Source: Gnetum montanum
Lineage: Eukaryota > Streptophyta > Gnetopsida > Gnetales > Gnetaceae
NCBI GenBank assembly: GCA_015680685.1
Contig: MNCI01003377.1
Location: 354,571-400,387 of the forward strand
Length of the DNA stretch: 45,817 bases
Direction of reading: 5' to 3'
How positions within the stretch are numbered: the stretch's first letter is position 1; every line of letters begins with the position of its first letter. This document shows positions 11,857-22,590 of this stretch, one piece after another. A program made the position numbers and the translations under genes. The notes below the pieces were generated by a model. That model did not search any database. It had not been told where the DNA came from and was given only the letters and a program-made list of their open reading frames with translations.

Positions 11857-14800
11857 GTGTTGCTAAAATCCATTTTGATCATGGTTGAGCTCGTGGGAAT
11901 CTTGTGTTGCATGAGAGAACCTATCCCCAACATCCCTACACCAAACATGCAAGTAGATCATTAGGTTATGTGGTTCCGACCAGGAGCCTAGAAGCTCCTA
12001 GAGTACCTATTGTAGCAATTCAGTATGATCATGTGGTTACACTTGGTGGTTGAGGTTGCAAGTGCTATCATTGAGACGTTGCTACCTAGGGAAAACTAGA
12101 GCATTCTAAAGTTCATCTCAGATGATCCCATCAATGTTGATGGGGCAAGAGGCTTAGATAGAAGTCCTAGGGGCATTTGGTAGTTATCTAGAGTATGGTG
12201 TATGATGGGTCTTGCTTATTATAACAACAGCAACACACTTGTTGTCATGTAGTGGTTGCATACTCTATTCCAAAATCCACCTAGAATCGTCTACTGCATC
12301 AGAGGGTAAGTGCTTCTCTAGCTTATGTAGTGTTTTTTGCTACTTGATCATGTTAAATTACCAATGATTCTATGTTTGATTGCCAAGTTTTGAGTTGATG
12401 AAGATGGCCTACATGATGATCCAGATGTTGTAGCCTTAACTCACGTTGCCTTAGAAGTTTTCTCATCTAGCACAAATGTTTGAGCAACCATGATTAAGTA
12501 GATGGGATGTGATCTGGAGACCTATATCTCCAATCACTTGAAGGTGTATGAGTGATATAGGACCCATGACTGGTTAGATAAGGAGTGGACTACTAGTGAG
12601 ATTAACTTTGAGGAGGTGCCTACAGCATCACCCCCATCTCGTACTCCTTTTGTGCTACATTCGTATCTATGTTTTGGCTCATGTTCCCATGTATGTTCCT
12701 TTTATTTTGTCCTATTTTTATGATGACATGCTAACCTTTTTTTGCTTTGCATTGTAGCGATGGTTACCTCAATCAAGGTGACAGTGGTTAGCACGGGTCG
12801 CACAAAGACCACCCTCATCATGAAATATGGGGATGTGAAAGGTGTGCAACATTGGCTATGCCACGGAGGCCTAGGCACACTGACAACTTAGCTCACACAT
12901 GCTGGGTTAATGGACCTATTCTTGGCCCTTAGCTCCTTTAGCAGCAATGTTAACAGATTTGTTACCTGGGTGTGTGGTGTGATGGTAATGCTCGACCTCA
13001 ACAAGGCCTTCTTCGTTGATCTCTTTAGCATTCCTACTGACAACTCAACAATTATTGATAAGGCCAGTAGGAAGGTGGACAATAGATAGGAGATTGAGAA
13101 CTAATTGGGGGCCACTCTATCTCACAAGGGCATATCCATCAAAGATGTACATGTGCTTGAGGTGTGGGAGCTCTACCCTCTATTTCGTGCTCATACCTTT
13201 CCAAAGCTACTATCCTAAGGAAATATCCTAGGGGTCAGAAAAGCATAGGTGATAAAGGAGGTGTTACTAGAGGATACAAAATTTAATTGGGCTGCTTACA
13301 TAGCCACCAGTCTACATGCAGAGATTTCTCAACTTCAATTAAACCTCCAAGAAAGGTCCCATGTTCACTTTGCATTCTTCACAAGATACCTACAAAAGTT
13401 TGTAGAGCTTTTGGTTGTATAGGATGATGGATAATGACTAGTGTAGGACCATGAGTAGTTGTCCTGGTTATGGGTCAAACATATATTTTCAACCACACAC
13501 ATGCAAGACCATCCAGAGGAGATCGATGAGTCATTATCAGTAATGACCAAGGTTCCTATGGGACACTTGCATTATTCATGTGATAGTATGGGTAAGGGTC
13601 CTCTAGTTGTCACTAGGGACATGAGCAAGGTGGATCTGTACATAGCAAAGATAGTGGGACCATCCAAGGACAAGATCAAGAGGTTGTGTCCTCAAGAGGA
13701 AGCTACCCCTAAGATTAGGAAGCCAAGCAATAAAAATATCTGCATTAGGCTATGAGACATACATGAGGATCTTGTAGGTTAGTATGTGTAGATGCTAGAT
13801 GTTTTAGTTGTATTTATGCATGTATATTTTTATGTTTTTTTTCATGCTATTTTGTTGATTAGCTAATGATGTGCTATATGAAATGATGTACTATACGTGT
13901 GTATGTGTTAATTAGAAAAAAAAAAGAAAAGAGGAAGAGTAACAACTGAGGCAACATCAATGGAAGCACCTCCTCAAGCGGCAAAGATCCTTCGCCAGTT
14001 GGAAGAGGAGGGGTTGCTCCATCCTGATGGGGGTGATTTTGACACTTTGTTCGATGGTACATAACTAGGTGAGCCCCCTACACTCAGACCTGAGGGCTTG
14101 CTAGGTAAATTACTTTTATTTCCATCTATCTTCCCTTGTTTACTCTAGTATCTTGAGCTACATCAGGTCATGTGCTAATTGCATCATTGTATTACAGCAT
14201 TAGATATTCCCATCAGTGGTCCTACATCTACCTACTACATGGAGCTATGGGTAGAGATGCCAAATAAACTCACCTTTTTGAAAGGAGTTGTTGAGGACAT
14301 GGTGAACCACTTGTGACAAGCGGACCTAGAGCAAGGTATGCATGCAGTGCTATTCCTCCTACTTATTGCTTAAATGCTTAGTTTTTAGCTAATATTGATT
14401 AGTTTTTTATATGCTTATAGGTCTTAAGATATAGTGGGATCTGAGCAAGGTGGCAAGGGTGGACACTCTACCTGACCTTCCTTCAAAATTTGATCAAGTG
14501 CCTCATCACATGTACAAGAAATCTAACAAGTGTGTGCTTTCTTGTGTGAAGTCATTATGGGTTTGTAGGCACTATAATGAGCACCTATGGAAATGTGTGC
14601 ATGAACTACAAGAGAGGATGACTAGCTAGGATGAGAAAATCAAGGATCTTCAATTCAAATATGACTTCATAGCATCTAGATCACAAGGGGATGGCACTTA
14701 GCGTACATCGAAGATTGAGTATGCTATGTATTGAATAGCTCTTAGAGGTAAGAACAAGGATACATAGGAGTTGGTAGAGTAGCAGCTCCAAATGGATTTT

Positions 14801-15426
14801 CTTGCTTAGAAGAATTAGGATTAGAAGAATTATAGCACAAAGGCTTATCGATGGGGACAGATGCAGAAGAATCACAAGCATCAATACAAGTGAGAGCACA
14901 ACACGTACCTACGATGATGCAAGGAAGATTCTACCAAATGTTGCTACATTGAGATGTTTCTTCACGAGATCAGTGGAAAGTAGACATATGACTTGTTCAT
15001 GTAGCCTACAATCATGGGTGACTCTCCTAAGGCAGATTGTCACTCCCTCCATAGAGGCCTCTTCTACCATGTTTTCCATGGAGCCATTCGCATGGACCAC
15101 CATGGACAAAGGCAAGACCCTTGTAGGTATTAACTTTGGCCAAGAAGATTGGACATCACTTTTCAAAGCTGAGATCCTCCATCGCTTAGAGGCCAACATT
15201 GGAAAGTTGTCTCTAGAGCTCATCGATGCAGGACCCTCCTAGGTCAGTTTCTGCTATGTTAGTTTTTTATGCTTTTTGATGTTTTGAGTTAGCTCATGTA
15301 ATGTATGCTTGCTTACTAATTATGCATATTTGTTAATGGTTCTGGTATGTACCAAGCAATGCTGCAAGTCCTAGCGACCTAGCAAAGGAAGCTGAACCTC
15401 CATCCCCACCTATCACTACTAGTTGA
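11857..15426 (+). pseudogene. Antisense multi-exon gene inside Element I, unrecognised product, decayed
   Basis: Seven exon-like blocks with GT-AG borders can be chained: 11857-12305, 12388-12690, 12758-13777, about 13913-14104, 14198-14335, 14421-15242, and a last exon ending in TGA at 15424-15426. Clear donors include GAGG|GTAAGT (12306) and GCAAG|GTATGC (14336); clear acceptors include TTGTAG (12757), TTACAG (14197) and CTTATAG (14420). The first block has six in-frame stops, all TAG. The protein appears to have an N-terminal globular part, including the segment F-F-V-D-L-F-S-I-P-T-D-N (about 13010), then a Lys/Arg-rich patch (about 13920), charged Gln-rich segments and a Pro/Ser-rich tail. 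No family is recognised. It lies opposite to gag-pol, so it would need its own promoter; a TATA box lies at 10204. Confidence 0.6.
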
Positions 15427-15619
15427 GCATGACCAAATGTACCTCTCACTAGGCTTCTTTTGCTACATTTTTGCCATTTGATGCTATCCACACTATGTAT
15501 TTCTATTCATATTACATTTTCTATGGATGATTATTTACTAAGTGTAATATGCAAACTTTTATCCCTATATGATGATTTTATTACATTTTCTATGAGTATG
15601 TGAGTCTAGGCCATTGCGA
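15427..15619. other. Short spacer after the antisense gene
   Basis: AT-rich, with repeated words such as ttacattttctatg. It probably includes the 3' untranslated end of the antisense gene; no clear polyadenylation signal was settled. Confidence 0.3.
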
Positions 15620-15895
15620 GCCACTATAAGTCTATTGTTAGTTTAAAGCCTTGACAAGCCCCATGCAAATTTAAGACCATAGCGAGAGGGCTAATGCTAG
15701 TTTTTGGCCATTTCAAGTTGTGTGTTACTAGTTTAAGGCCATAGTAGGCTATGGAGTTGCCCAGTTTAAGGCCATGGTGAGCCATGGTAGTAGTTTAAGT
15801 CATTCTGGGCCTCTACGAGGGGATTAAAAGTGATAGTTTTAGGTCATTCCTGGCCGCAATGTTGCAAATTTAAGGCCATAGTAGGTCATGTATTA
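15620..15895. repeat. Minisatellite B, ~33-38-bp unit, related to minisatellite A
   Basis: About seven diverged units around agtttaaggccatagtaggc. Same orientation and core (agttta..ccatag..g.c.atg) as the array at 5950-6325. The presence of related arrays both inside the protease-RT interval and after integrase suggests that the interval belongs to the element family. Confidence 0.7.
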
Positions 15896-16191
15896 CTATC
15901 TCTCTTTTTGTAATTCTGGCTTTTATGATTTTTATGCATTTTTGAGGTTTTTTATGCATTAAAGTAATTATTGTGGAAGTGTAAAATAACAAGAAAATGC
16001 GTAAACAAAATGGATGAATGCACAAACTAAGAAAATAAATGAGCAATCTAAGCAATCAAGCTAAATGCAAATAACATGCTACCATGCTAATCTAATGCAA
16101 TACAAATGCAACATAAGTAGAGAGTAAGGTACAAGGTGCACAAAAGTGAATAGCAGGTAGGCACTGAACACACTTTGGACTAAGGGGATAC
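15896..16191. other. AT-rich spacer adjoining the putative splice donor
   Basis: No gene. Sequence composition changes at about 16190, where the protease-side coding frame begins on the minus strand. Confidence 0.4.
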
Positions 16192-19100
16192 CTTAGTCAT
16201 GCAGTTGCTTCCTAACTCTGTGTGGGTTAGGGGGCATGTAGGGTTTGGATTGCACTACCCAGTATTCCCCATGACCTTCGCTTGCCATGTTAAAGGGCAA
16301 CTCAGCCCAAAGGATATCCTTCAAGAGGTCATTGGCTTCTACCACTTTTTCATGTGTGTTTGCCTCATGTGTTTCATTGTCTACCACAGGTGCATCATCA
16401 AGAAACTCAACCTTCAACCCTTACTCCATATCTATGTTGTTGATGGCCAAAGGGGCAGCGTTATCACCATGGATGATAACTTCACCACCTTTGTACAAGA
16501 GGTGGATCTCTTAATGAATTAGATAGGATAGGGCTTGTAACTAGGCCAACCAAGGTCTGCCCAATATCAGGTTAACTAGCATCTCTTTAATAACAATGAA
16601 TTCGACAATGGTGGGGAATTTCTCCCCTATTAAAAAAACTATAGTTACAGTACCTGTGATGATGACACATGATCCATTAAAGGACTTCAAGCACGTGGTT
16701 TTAATTGGCTTGATTTGGTCTATGAGGCCTAACTTATCCACGACATTGTATGGTATTATGTTTGTGACTACTCCATCATCGACATGCACCCTATGAATCT
16801 TGCATTGCCCAACACATATGGTAATAAACATTAGAGCCATTATGATCTCAGCCATCTTAGGATTGATCTTAATTTCTTCATTGCGAAATGCTAGGGATGT
16901 GAAACTTGATCTTTACAACGTAGGAGGCAACATCACTGCATGGATGGAGTTTTCATTTATAGGGATGTCCTCTATAATAGGAATGGAGGTCAACACCTGT
17001 GCCAATGCTTCGCAGTGGGAAAATAAGGTCATAATTAGGTCATACAAGTTCAATGTTGTATTTTTCTATTTGAGCACTTATTTAAGTTGGGCTAATGCAT
17101 CCACGAAGTCTTTACCATTAGCCATGTTTTTATTGGCCTTGACTTCTTCCATGTGGCCTAGGAGATAGATTCCTTGTGGAGGTGACTTAGGCTTTGTTTG
17201 CTTGGTCTACTTAGGTTCCTCAGTGCTCTCTTGTGATTTGTTGGTTATGGCCTCTTTAGTTGTTTTGGCCATAGGGACCATAGATATGAGAACTAATTTT
17301 GGTAGACCCAACGCTCTTTGGTCTCGATGTTGCCTAATGATTTTGTCTATGAGACCTTCATTGGATCTTCTGTGTTACCACCTAGGGGGTCTACCCATGT
17401 TGTTAGCAAGGCTACTCCTTGGAAAGGAAGGAACTAATGCATTGGCCACTACTAGTTTTTTTCTAGTGAAGGGCTAACATGCTATGGCACTGTGAAAATA
17501 AAGGGCAACTAAACAGTTGTTGTTGCAACATGTTGTGAGACCCTAATCATGAAGGGCATTATGGGTGCCCAAGGTGGCACTCTAACAATGAAGGGGGGCC
17601 TCAGACCTGTGGGGGCCGAGGGGATCCTTGGACTACCAGTGAGTAACTAGACCACAAATGGTTGCTATGCCAATTCTAGATTGTCATCAATGTTGACAGC
17701 ATTTATGACATAGCTAGCATCATCTATGTTTAGAAGGTCATTGTACATCCTCATGGACTAATTCTAGGGCTTGACCAAGTTTGCAATGTCAAGCACCAAC
17801 TCACCTATGTTTATCATCCTTTTCATGTTGTCTTGTAAAGCTAGGAAAAACTCCATACTATAGCCAAGCAACTAGTGGTAATGACAAAATTCGTCCAACC
17901 CAAAATTTCTTGGGACCAAGGGCTTGTTTGGCACCGCCAAAGCAAGGTTTCCTAGCAACTTACAATATCTATCATGTTTTTTGTAGGCATCCTTAGATAT
18001 TTATTTGTATTAGATGCATCCAACTTTTAACAATTGTTCCAATAGCTTTGAGGACTTTAGTGGCAATGGGGTATACTTAGAGTGATCCTTACGCTCAAAG
18101 TTGGACCTTTAAATAACTTATGTAGTAACCACTAAGGATGTAGGCTGGTTGGTTACCTTGGCACTAGCATTGGTGGCTTTGTTGTTAGTTGAGGCTTTAG
18201 GCTACCTAGTTTTCGACCCCTGGTTGATTGCTTTGGCCTCCTTGGCTACAATTGCCACTGTTGCATTCTACTTTCCCTTATCCTTGTCTCTCCTTGCATG
18301 TTGATCTTTGTAGGCCACATAGGCTAGGTCCTTGCTAGCTTCTACCATGTCCTCTATGCTTTTGGTTTGAGCAAAGGATTGGCTTAGGAACTGTGGGCCT
18401 AGGTAGTACAACTTCAACTTTATAAAGTCATTAACTACACTCTTAAAAATGGCTAGGAGATGTGCTTCCACTATCGGCTCTCATAATTCATTTAGTCAGG
18501 CACTCCAGCGTTAAATGAATTTCTACAAGCTCTAAGTGGCCTTGCTTAACTTGCATTAGTTGGTCTAAGGTTGTCTCTGGCTTCAAATTATATTTGAAGC
18601 ACATCACAAATTAGCTCAAGAGGTCCTCCAAAGAGGAGATAAAGCCTCTGGGTAGTGCATAATACTAATCTAATACTTTGCCAGTCAATGACATAGTGAG
18701 CACGCACTTGATGGCATGTGACCATGCTTGCCATAGGAGGCACTCAAACTTAAACATGACAAGATGTGCATTTAGGTCTCTCTCATTGTTGTATTTGGTA
18801 AATTAAGGTAGAGGGACCCCAACTAGAAGAGTTAGAGGTGGGACTACAGGACTTATAGGGTCATCCTTGTACAAGTCCACCACTTTGACAATTTTAGAGG
18901 AGGTAGCTTTGAGTTGTTGCACCTCTTTGGTCAATCTTTGGATCAACAAGAATACTTGGTCTAAGTTTTGAGATGCTCTAGCTGACTAAGCTAGTTGCAC
19001 TATCTACTATTGGGCTAGCTGTGTGCCCCATGACTTGATCGTCGGTTGCGGAACTATGTGATGCACTTGATGCGTTAGTTGTGTTATGGGCATGGGGATT

Positions 19101-19897
19101 GAGGTAAGCAATGCATGCTTGGGTTGGGTTGACACTAAAGGCACCAATGAAATAGGTAGGACATAGGATTCCTGAGTCATTTGGGACTTGGGGATGGGCC
19201 CTGCATGGGCATATGGTTGAGCTGATATGGTTACTATGGGCAGAGATGGCTAAACAGGTTATGATGATGCTGCAAAGGGTAAGTTAAGGGAAACATCTAC
19301 ATTGTAATGCATGTATTTCATTTAATGTGTTGCTACTACAAGTGTTAGCATAGGCCTAACGAAGTGGGAAGGTGATGTCAATGTTATGATCGTCTCAAGT
19401 AGAATGGGTGAACTAAACTGAGGAGGGGTCAGACTAGGGATTGCTCATTGGAAGGTAGTATGGTAGGGGTCCTCATGCTTGGAGGGAGCTTCAAACTTGT
19501 CCTCTTCCTCCTGTAGGGCTTCCTCATAATTTGTTCCTACATCGTTCTCACCTACTTAGATGAGCTGGATTAACAGCCGATGGTCAAGCTCTGTGAGCAA
19601 GATGATATCGAATGAGGAAGGGATATACTCTCATCCATCCCAATGGATTAGTTCATAGTTCCATTTTTCTTGCATGTTAGAGCAATCTATAGGTAACCCT
19701 ACTTGAATCTTTGTGCATATAAATTTGTGCTACTCGTTGGCTAGTGTAACATATTCTAGGTCTTGATTGCGTAACCTAAGGGTTTGCCTTGGTCTTGTCA
19801 TCATAAGGCTTGTAGGGTTGTCAATCTGGGTCTCTTATTGGATGGGCAAGATGTTGAGTGTGTTTGAGACTAATTTCGAAGGTTGATCTAGATTCAT
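16192..19897 (-). pseudogene. Element I gag-protease polyprotein
   Basis: Starts at ATG 19897, about 340 bp after the primer-binding site. The capsid domain is at about 18810-18490, with Y-N-N-E-R-D-L-N-A-H and W-Q-A-W-S-H-A-I-K; Retrotrans_gag proteins share this layout. A second capsid-linked segment (18471-18268) ends in a Lys/Arg/Asp-rich patch. A degenerate knuckle-like segment, F-C-H-Y-H, lies near 17890. The aspartic protease is at 16855-16541, with active-site motif V-D-D-G-V-V-T-N-I-I-P and the later I-L-G-R-P-W flap/C-terminal motif. A further acidic segment runs to the putative splice donor at 16192. Several in-frame stops, mainly TAG, and frameshifts break it. Gag would form the particle and the protease would process it. 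Confidence 0.85.
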
Positions 19898-20212
19898 GAT
19901 CATAGATAAGGCTACAAGGGGATTACAGAGGTTGTTGGCTATGAAACATGGTGGACTATAGTGAAACTAACTCTATCTCAGCTAACACCACTAACTGCAC
20001 TCTCCACACTAAAGAGTAGACTACATTGACTATGCTCATCATGCCAGAGTGAGAATAGGAGCTTAGCAATAGTGGAAACGAGTGTGATTTGGGTTACTAT
20101 ATGGGGTATTAGGGGGATCAACTATGGGATCCAATATCACCGATAGGTTGATAAACAACTACGATGTAGAGAGCATGCAAGACAACCATAATGGACTCTG
20201 AAAAACTGGTTC
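19898..20212 (-). other. Element I leader between primer-binding site and gag
   Basis: About 315 bp with no coding signal. There is no extra ORF upstream of gag such as the ORF1 known from legume Ogre elements, so the resemblance to Ogre is only partial. Confidence 0.5.
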
Positions 20213-20231
20213 AACTCTCCTTTTAGTGCCA
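20213..20231 (-). other. Element I primer-binding site
   Basis: The minus strand reads TGGCACTAAAAGGAGAGTT, starting 8 nt inside the 5' LTR end. It begins with TGG as expected for pairing with a tRNA CCA end. Nearly the same string (TGGCACTAGAAGGAGGG) occurs at the matching place of Element IV, which supports the call. I could not identify the tRNA. Confidence 0.6.
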
Positions 20232-20952
20232 AAAAACTATGACAACCAAAAACGTTAACAGCTAGAACAGTAAGGGCCACGGGCACATAGCCTAACCTTG
20301 AATTTGTGCGAGGACCTATTGGTGATAGAGATGGGGCACCTTGAACAATTTGGTCAATCAAACAGGGACTTACCAGATGCAATCGGGGAGTAGTTTGGTT
20401 AGCTATAATGCTAATGCAAGACAGTGCTAAGGGTGTAGATGGTGTTTGTGGTGTTCATGATATTAGTGATGTCAATGAGGTTAAGTGTAATCAAGAGTTT
20501 TGGTGGAGTTGGTCATGTTAATGTGTAGAAACAGCCACTCGAGCATAGTGTCAATGTGACTATGTGATAAAAGAATAAAAAAATGCAAATAAAGTGCAAA
20601 AAATGCAAGGAAAGAGAGAGTGAACCAGAACACCACCCCAATTAGGGTTGAGCATAGTTAATACCAAAAGGGGTTAGAAGGTACATGGTGTACAACAAGT
20701 GTAGTGGACAACATAGTCATAGTCTTTGAGTTGTCTAGCTACAAAGACAGGCATTTCGTTGAGGTGTCTACATCTGCCGAGTTGGCCACCATGGTGTACT
20801 ATTGGTTGTGGTGTTCTATTAAGCTATAAGGATCTACGGTGGTCTACAACTTTGCCTCTTCTAGTTTGCCTAAATGCCTTTAGTTCTCTCCTAAGTGCTC
20901 CTTAGATCTGCCAACTCTTTAATTTTCCAACCTTGAAAACTTTGAGGACATA

Positions 20953-20964
20953 GGTATTTATAGG
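20953..20964 (-). promoter_or_regulatory. TATA box of Element I 5' LTR
   Basis: The minus strand reads CCTATAAATACC, identical to the copy in the 3' LTR. It would drive leftward transcription of gag-pol. Confidence 0.65.
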
Positions 20965-21359
20965 TCTAGGGCTAGCAAAAAATGTGGGATGGCTACCATG
21001 TGGTGGAGGGGATGGTTGGGACTATGCTCAGTGTAGTCACCATTCATGTGGTGTATCGATGGGGCTGGTAGTGTTGTGCTTTGCCAAACTCTGCAAAGTT
21101 GTGAGACTGTGACTACACTGCCAACTACATGTGTGTGTAGAGAAGACTGCAAGGTACCTAAAAAATGAAAGCCAAAGACTACATTCCGCAAGAGTACACT
21201 CTCAACACTCTTGCATGGGGTCAACAATAGTTACAATTTTTGGGCAAAAGGAAATACAAAAAAGAAGTATTTTTCTAAAGACACTTGCTAAAGGTGAATT
21301 GACTACATTTTGGAGCTGAGTTGAGTGCCATTTCCATGCTATACAAGCCACTGGAGGTT

Positions 21360-22390
21360 ATTCTGGCTAACTACACTCTCCATGAGAGGTTGACTATGCT
21401 CTAGGTTAGGAGAGAGCATAATCTCGGGACTTAGAAAAAATTTGCAAAAAACTTGCTTCCTGCTAACTATGCTCTCTACGAGAGGTTTACTACACTCTCA
21501 ATTGGGGTTGAGCATAGTCTTAGTACTTAGAAAGTATTTGTAAAAACTAGCCTTCTTGCTAACTACACTCTCCATGAGAGGCTAACTATGCTCTCCATAA
21601 GAGGCTGACTACGCTCTCCACAAGAGGCTGACTACACTCTCCATGAGAGGCTAACTATGCTCCTAATTGGGGTGGATGTAGTCTCAACACTTAGAAGAAA
21701 TTTGCAAAAAATGACCTTTTTGCTGACTACGCTCTCCATAAGAGGCTGACTACCCTCTAGGTTGGAGGAGAGTGTAGTGTCAACACTTAGAAAACATTTG
21801 CAAAAACTAGCCTTCATGTTGACTACACTCTTTATGAGAGGCTGACTACGCTCCCATCTAGGGAAGAGTGTAGTGTCAACACAGAAAAAACTACAAAAAA
21901 TGACCTTTGTGTTGACTATGCTCTCTACAAGAGGCTAACTAGACTATCAACTAGGGTTGAGTATAGTCTCAACACTTAGACAAAATTTGCAAAAACTAGC
22001 ATTCATGTTAACTACACTCTCTACAAGAGGCTGCCTATGCTCTCAACTAGGGTTGAGCATAATCTCCACACTTAGAAAAATTTGCAAAACTGAGCTTCCT
22101 ATTGACTCTGCTCTCTATGAGAGGCTGACTACACTCTCATCTGGGGTTGAGCATAGTCTTAACACTTAGCCAAAATCTACAACAAAAAATGACCTTTCTC
22201 CTAACTACACTTTCCATGAGAGGCTGACTCTGCTCTCATCTAGGGTTGAGTGTAGTCTCAACACTTAGTCAAAACTGCAAAAAAAAAATGACCTTCGTGC
22301 TGACTACACTCTCCACAAGAGGCTAACTACACTCTAGGTTGGAGGAGAGCATAGTGTCAACACTTAGCCAAGATTTGCAGTTGGGATGTC
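21360..22390. repeat. LTR tandem array of hairpin units (5' LTR copy)
   Basis: About ten units matching the array at 3840-4790. Here an extra local expansion occurs at 21560-21650, where the short word ctccatgagaggctaactatg is repeated several times in a row. It lies upstream of the TATA box at 20953 in the sense direction, that is, in U3. Confidence 0.85.
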
Positions 22391-22417
22391 ATAGTCTAGA
22401 TTTGGTGGTGTTTCACA

Positions 22418-22422
22418 CCATG
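22418..22422. repeat. Target-site duplication of Element I, right copy
   Basis: CCATG, identical to 2710-2714. Confidence 0.85.
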
Positions 22423-22590
22423 GATTGGTGGATGTGAACTTCTCTTAATCTTCTATTATGATGCACATTTGGTTATACCCACTATATCTATCTAGGAAAC
22501 TATAACACTAGTGTATTGTAATGATATCTAGGACTTGATCAACAAATGGTAGAGGAAAATGGTCCTTGAACATTGACATATTGAACAATT
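22423..22590 (-). pseudogene. Element II RT palm segment
   Basis: Minus-strand frame with K-D-H-F-P-L-P-F-V-D-Q-V-L-D and F-L-D-R-Y-S-G-Y-N-Q, the Ty3/gypsy RT finger-palm motifs. It ends at the Element I insertion; the next residues of the protein are found at 2714 and leftwards. Upstream it is cut off from the RT N-terminus at 23.64 kb by about 1 kb of other sequence. Confidence 0.85.

Larger units (their letters stand above)
9841..16191 (-). other. Putative intron between protease and RT of Element I (contains antisense gene)
   Basis: On the minus strand the protease-side frame ends at CTAAG|GTATCC (donor at 16191-16190). RT-side coding starts after a pyrimidine-rich stretch and tandem AGs, TTTTGCAG and GAAG|GTGGC. 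Splicing at the second AG (exon from 9840) keeps the frame; the first AG (exon from 9844) does not match it with this donor. Ogre elements are known to carry a spliced intron at this point in pol, but here it is 6.35 kb and holds a gene on the other strand. A large insertion is an alternative: AAGGT occurs at both borders, as a 5-bp duplication would. No terminal inverted repeats or LTRs are seen at those borders. Confidence 0.5.
2715..22417 (-). mobile_element. Element I: 19.7-kb Ty3/gypsy LTR retrotransposon, Tat/Ogre-like, with antisense gene
   Basis: Minus-strand element bounded by two homologous LTRs (2715 to about 4823, and 20240-22417) and flanked by the 5-bp duplication CCATG. Order in the sense direction: LTR, primer-binding site, gag-protease (19897-16192), a 6.35-kb separating segment, RT-RNase H-integrase (9840-6357), a minisatellite spacer, polypurine tract, LTR. 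Gag-PR-RT-RH-IN order is diagnostic of Ty3/gypsy. The interval between protease and RT, with splice-like borders, resembles the intron described for Ogre elements of the Tat lineage. In-frame stops (mostly TAG) and diverged LTRs show it is old and inactive. Its integrase ends in a GPF-type module (G-P-F-like, then G-T-F-K, ending S-H-L-K-L-Y-Y). Confidence 0.9.
20240..22417 (-). repeat. Element I 5' LTR
   Basis: 2178 bp, aligned with 2715-4823. In the first 47 aligned bases I count 20 differences, 18 of them transitions; other stretches (for example around 20560-20650 against 3030-3120) match much better. The sense 5' end is TGTGAAACACC directly after the target duplication. Confidence 0.85.

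Noticed and set aside
14909-15223. Minus-strand 104-codon frame in the antisense gene
   Set aside because: It overlaps the plus-strand exon block that has splice borders on both sides; it looks like a shadow.
9850-16190. Helitron explanation for the antisense block (A|TC near 16189 and CTAG|T near 9858 on the minus strand)
   Set aside because: No convincing 3' hairpin is present before CTAG, and extra bases would be left in the coding frame after removal. The dinucleotide ends alone are too common to count.
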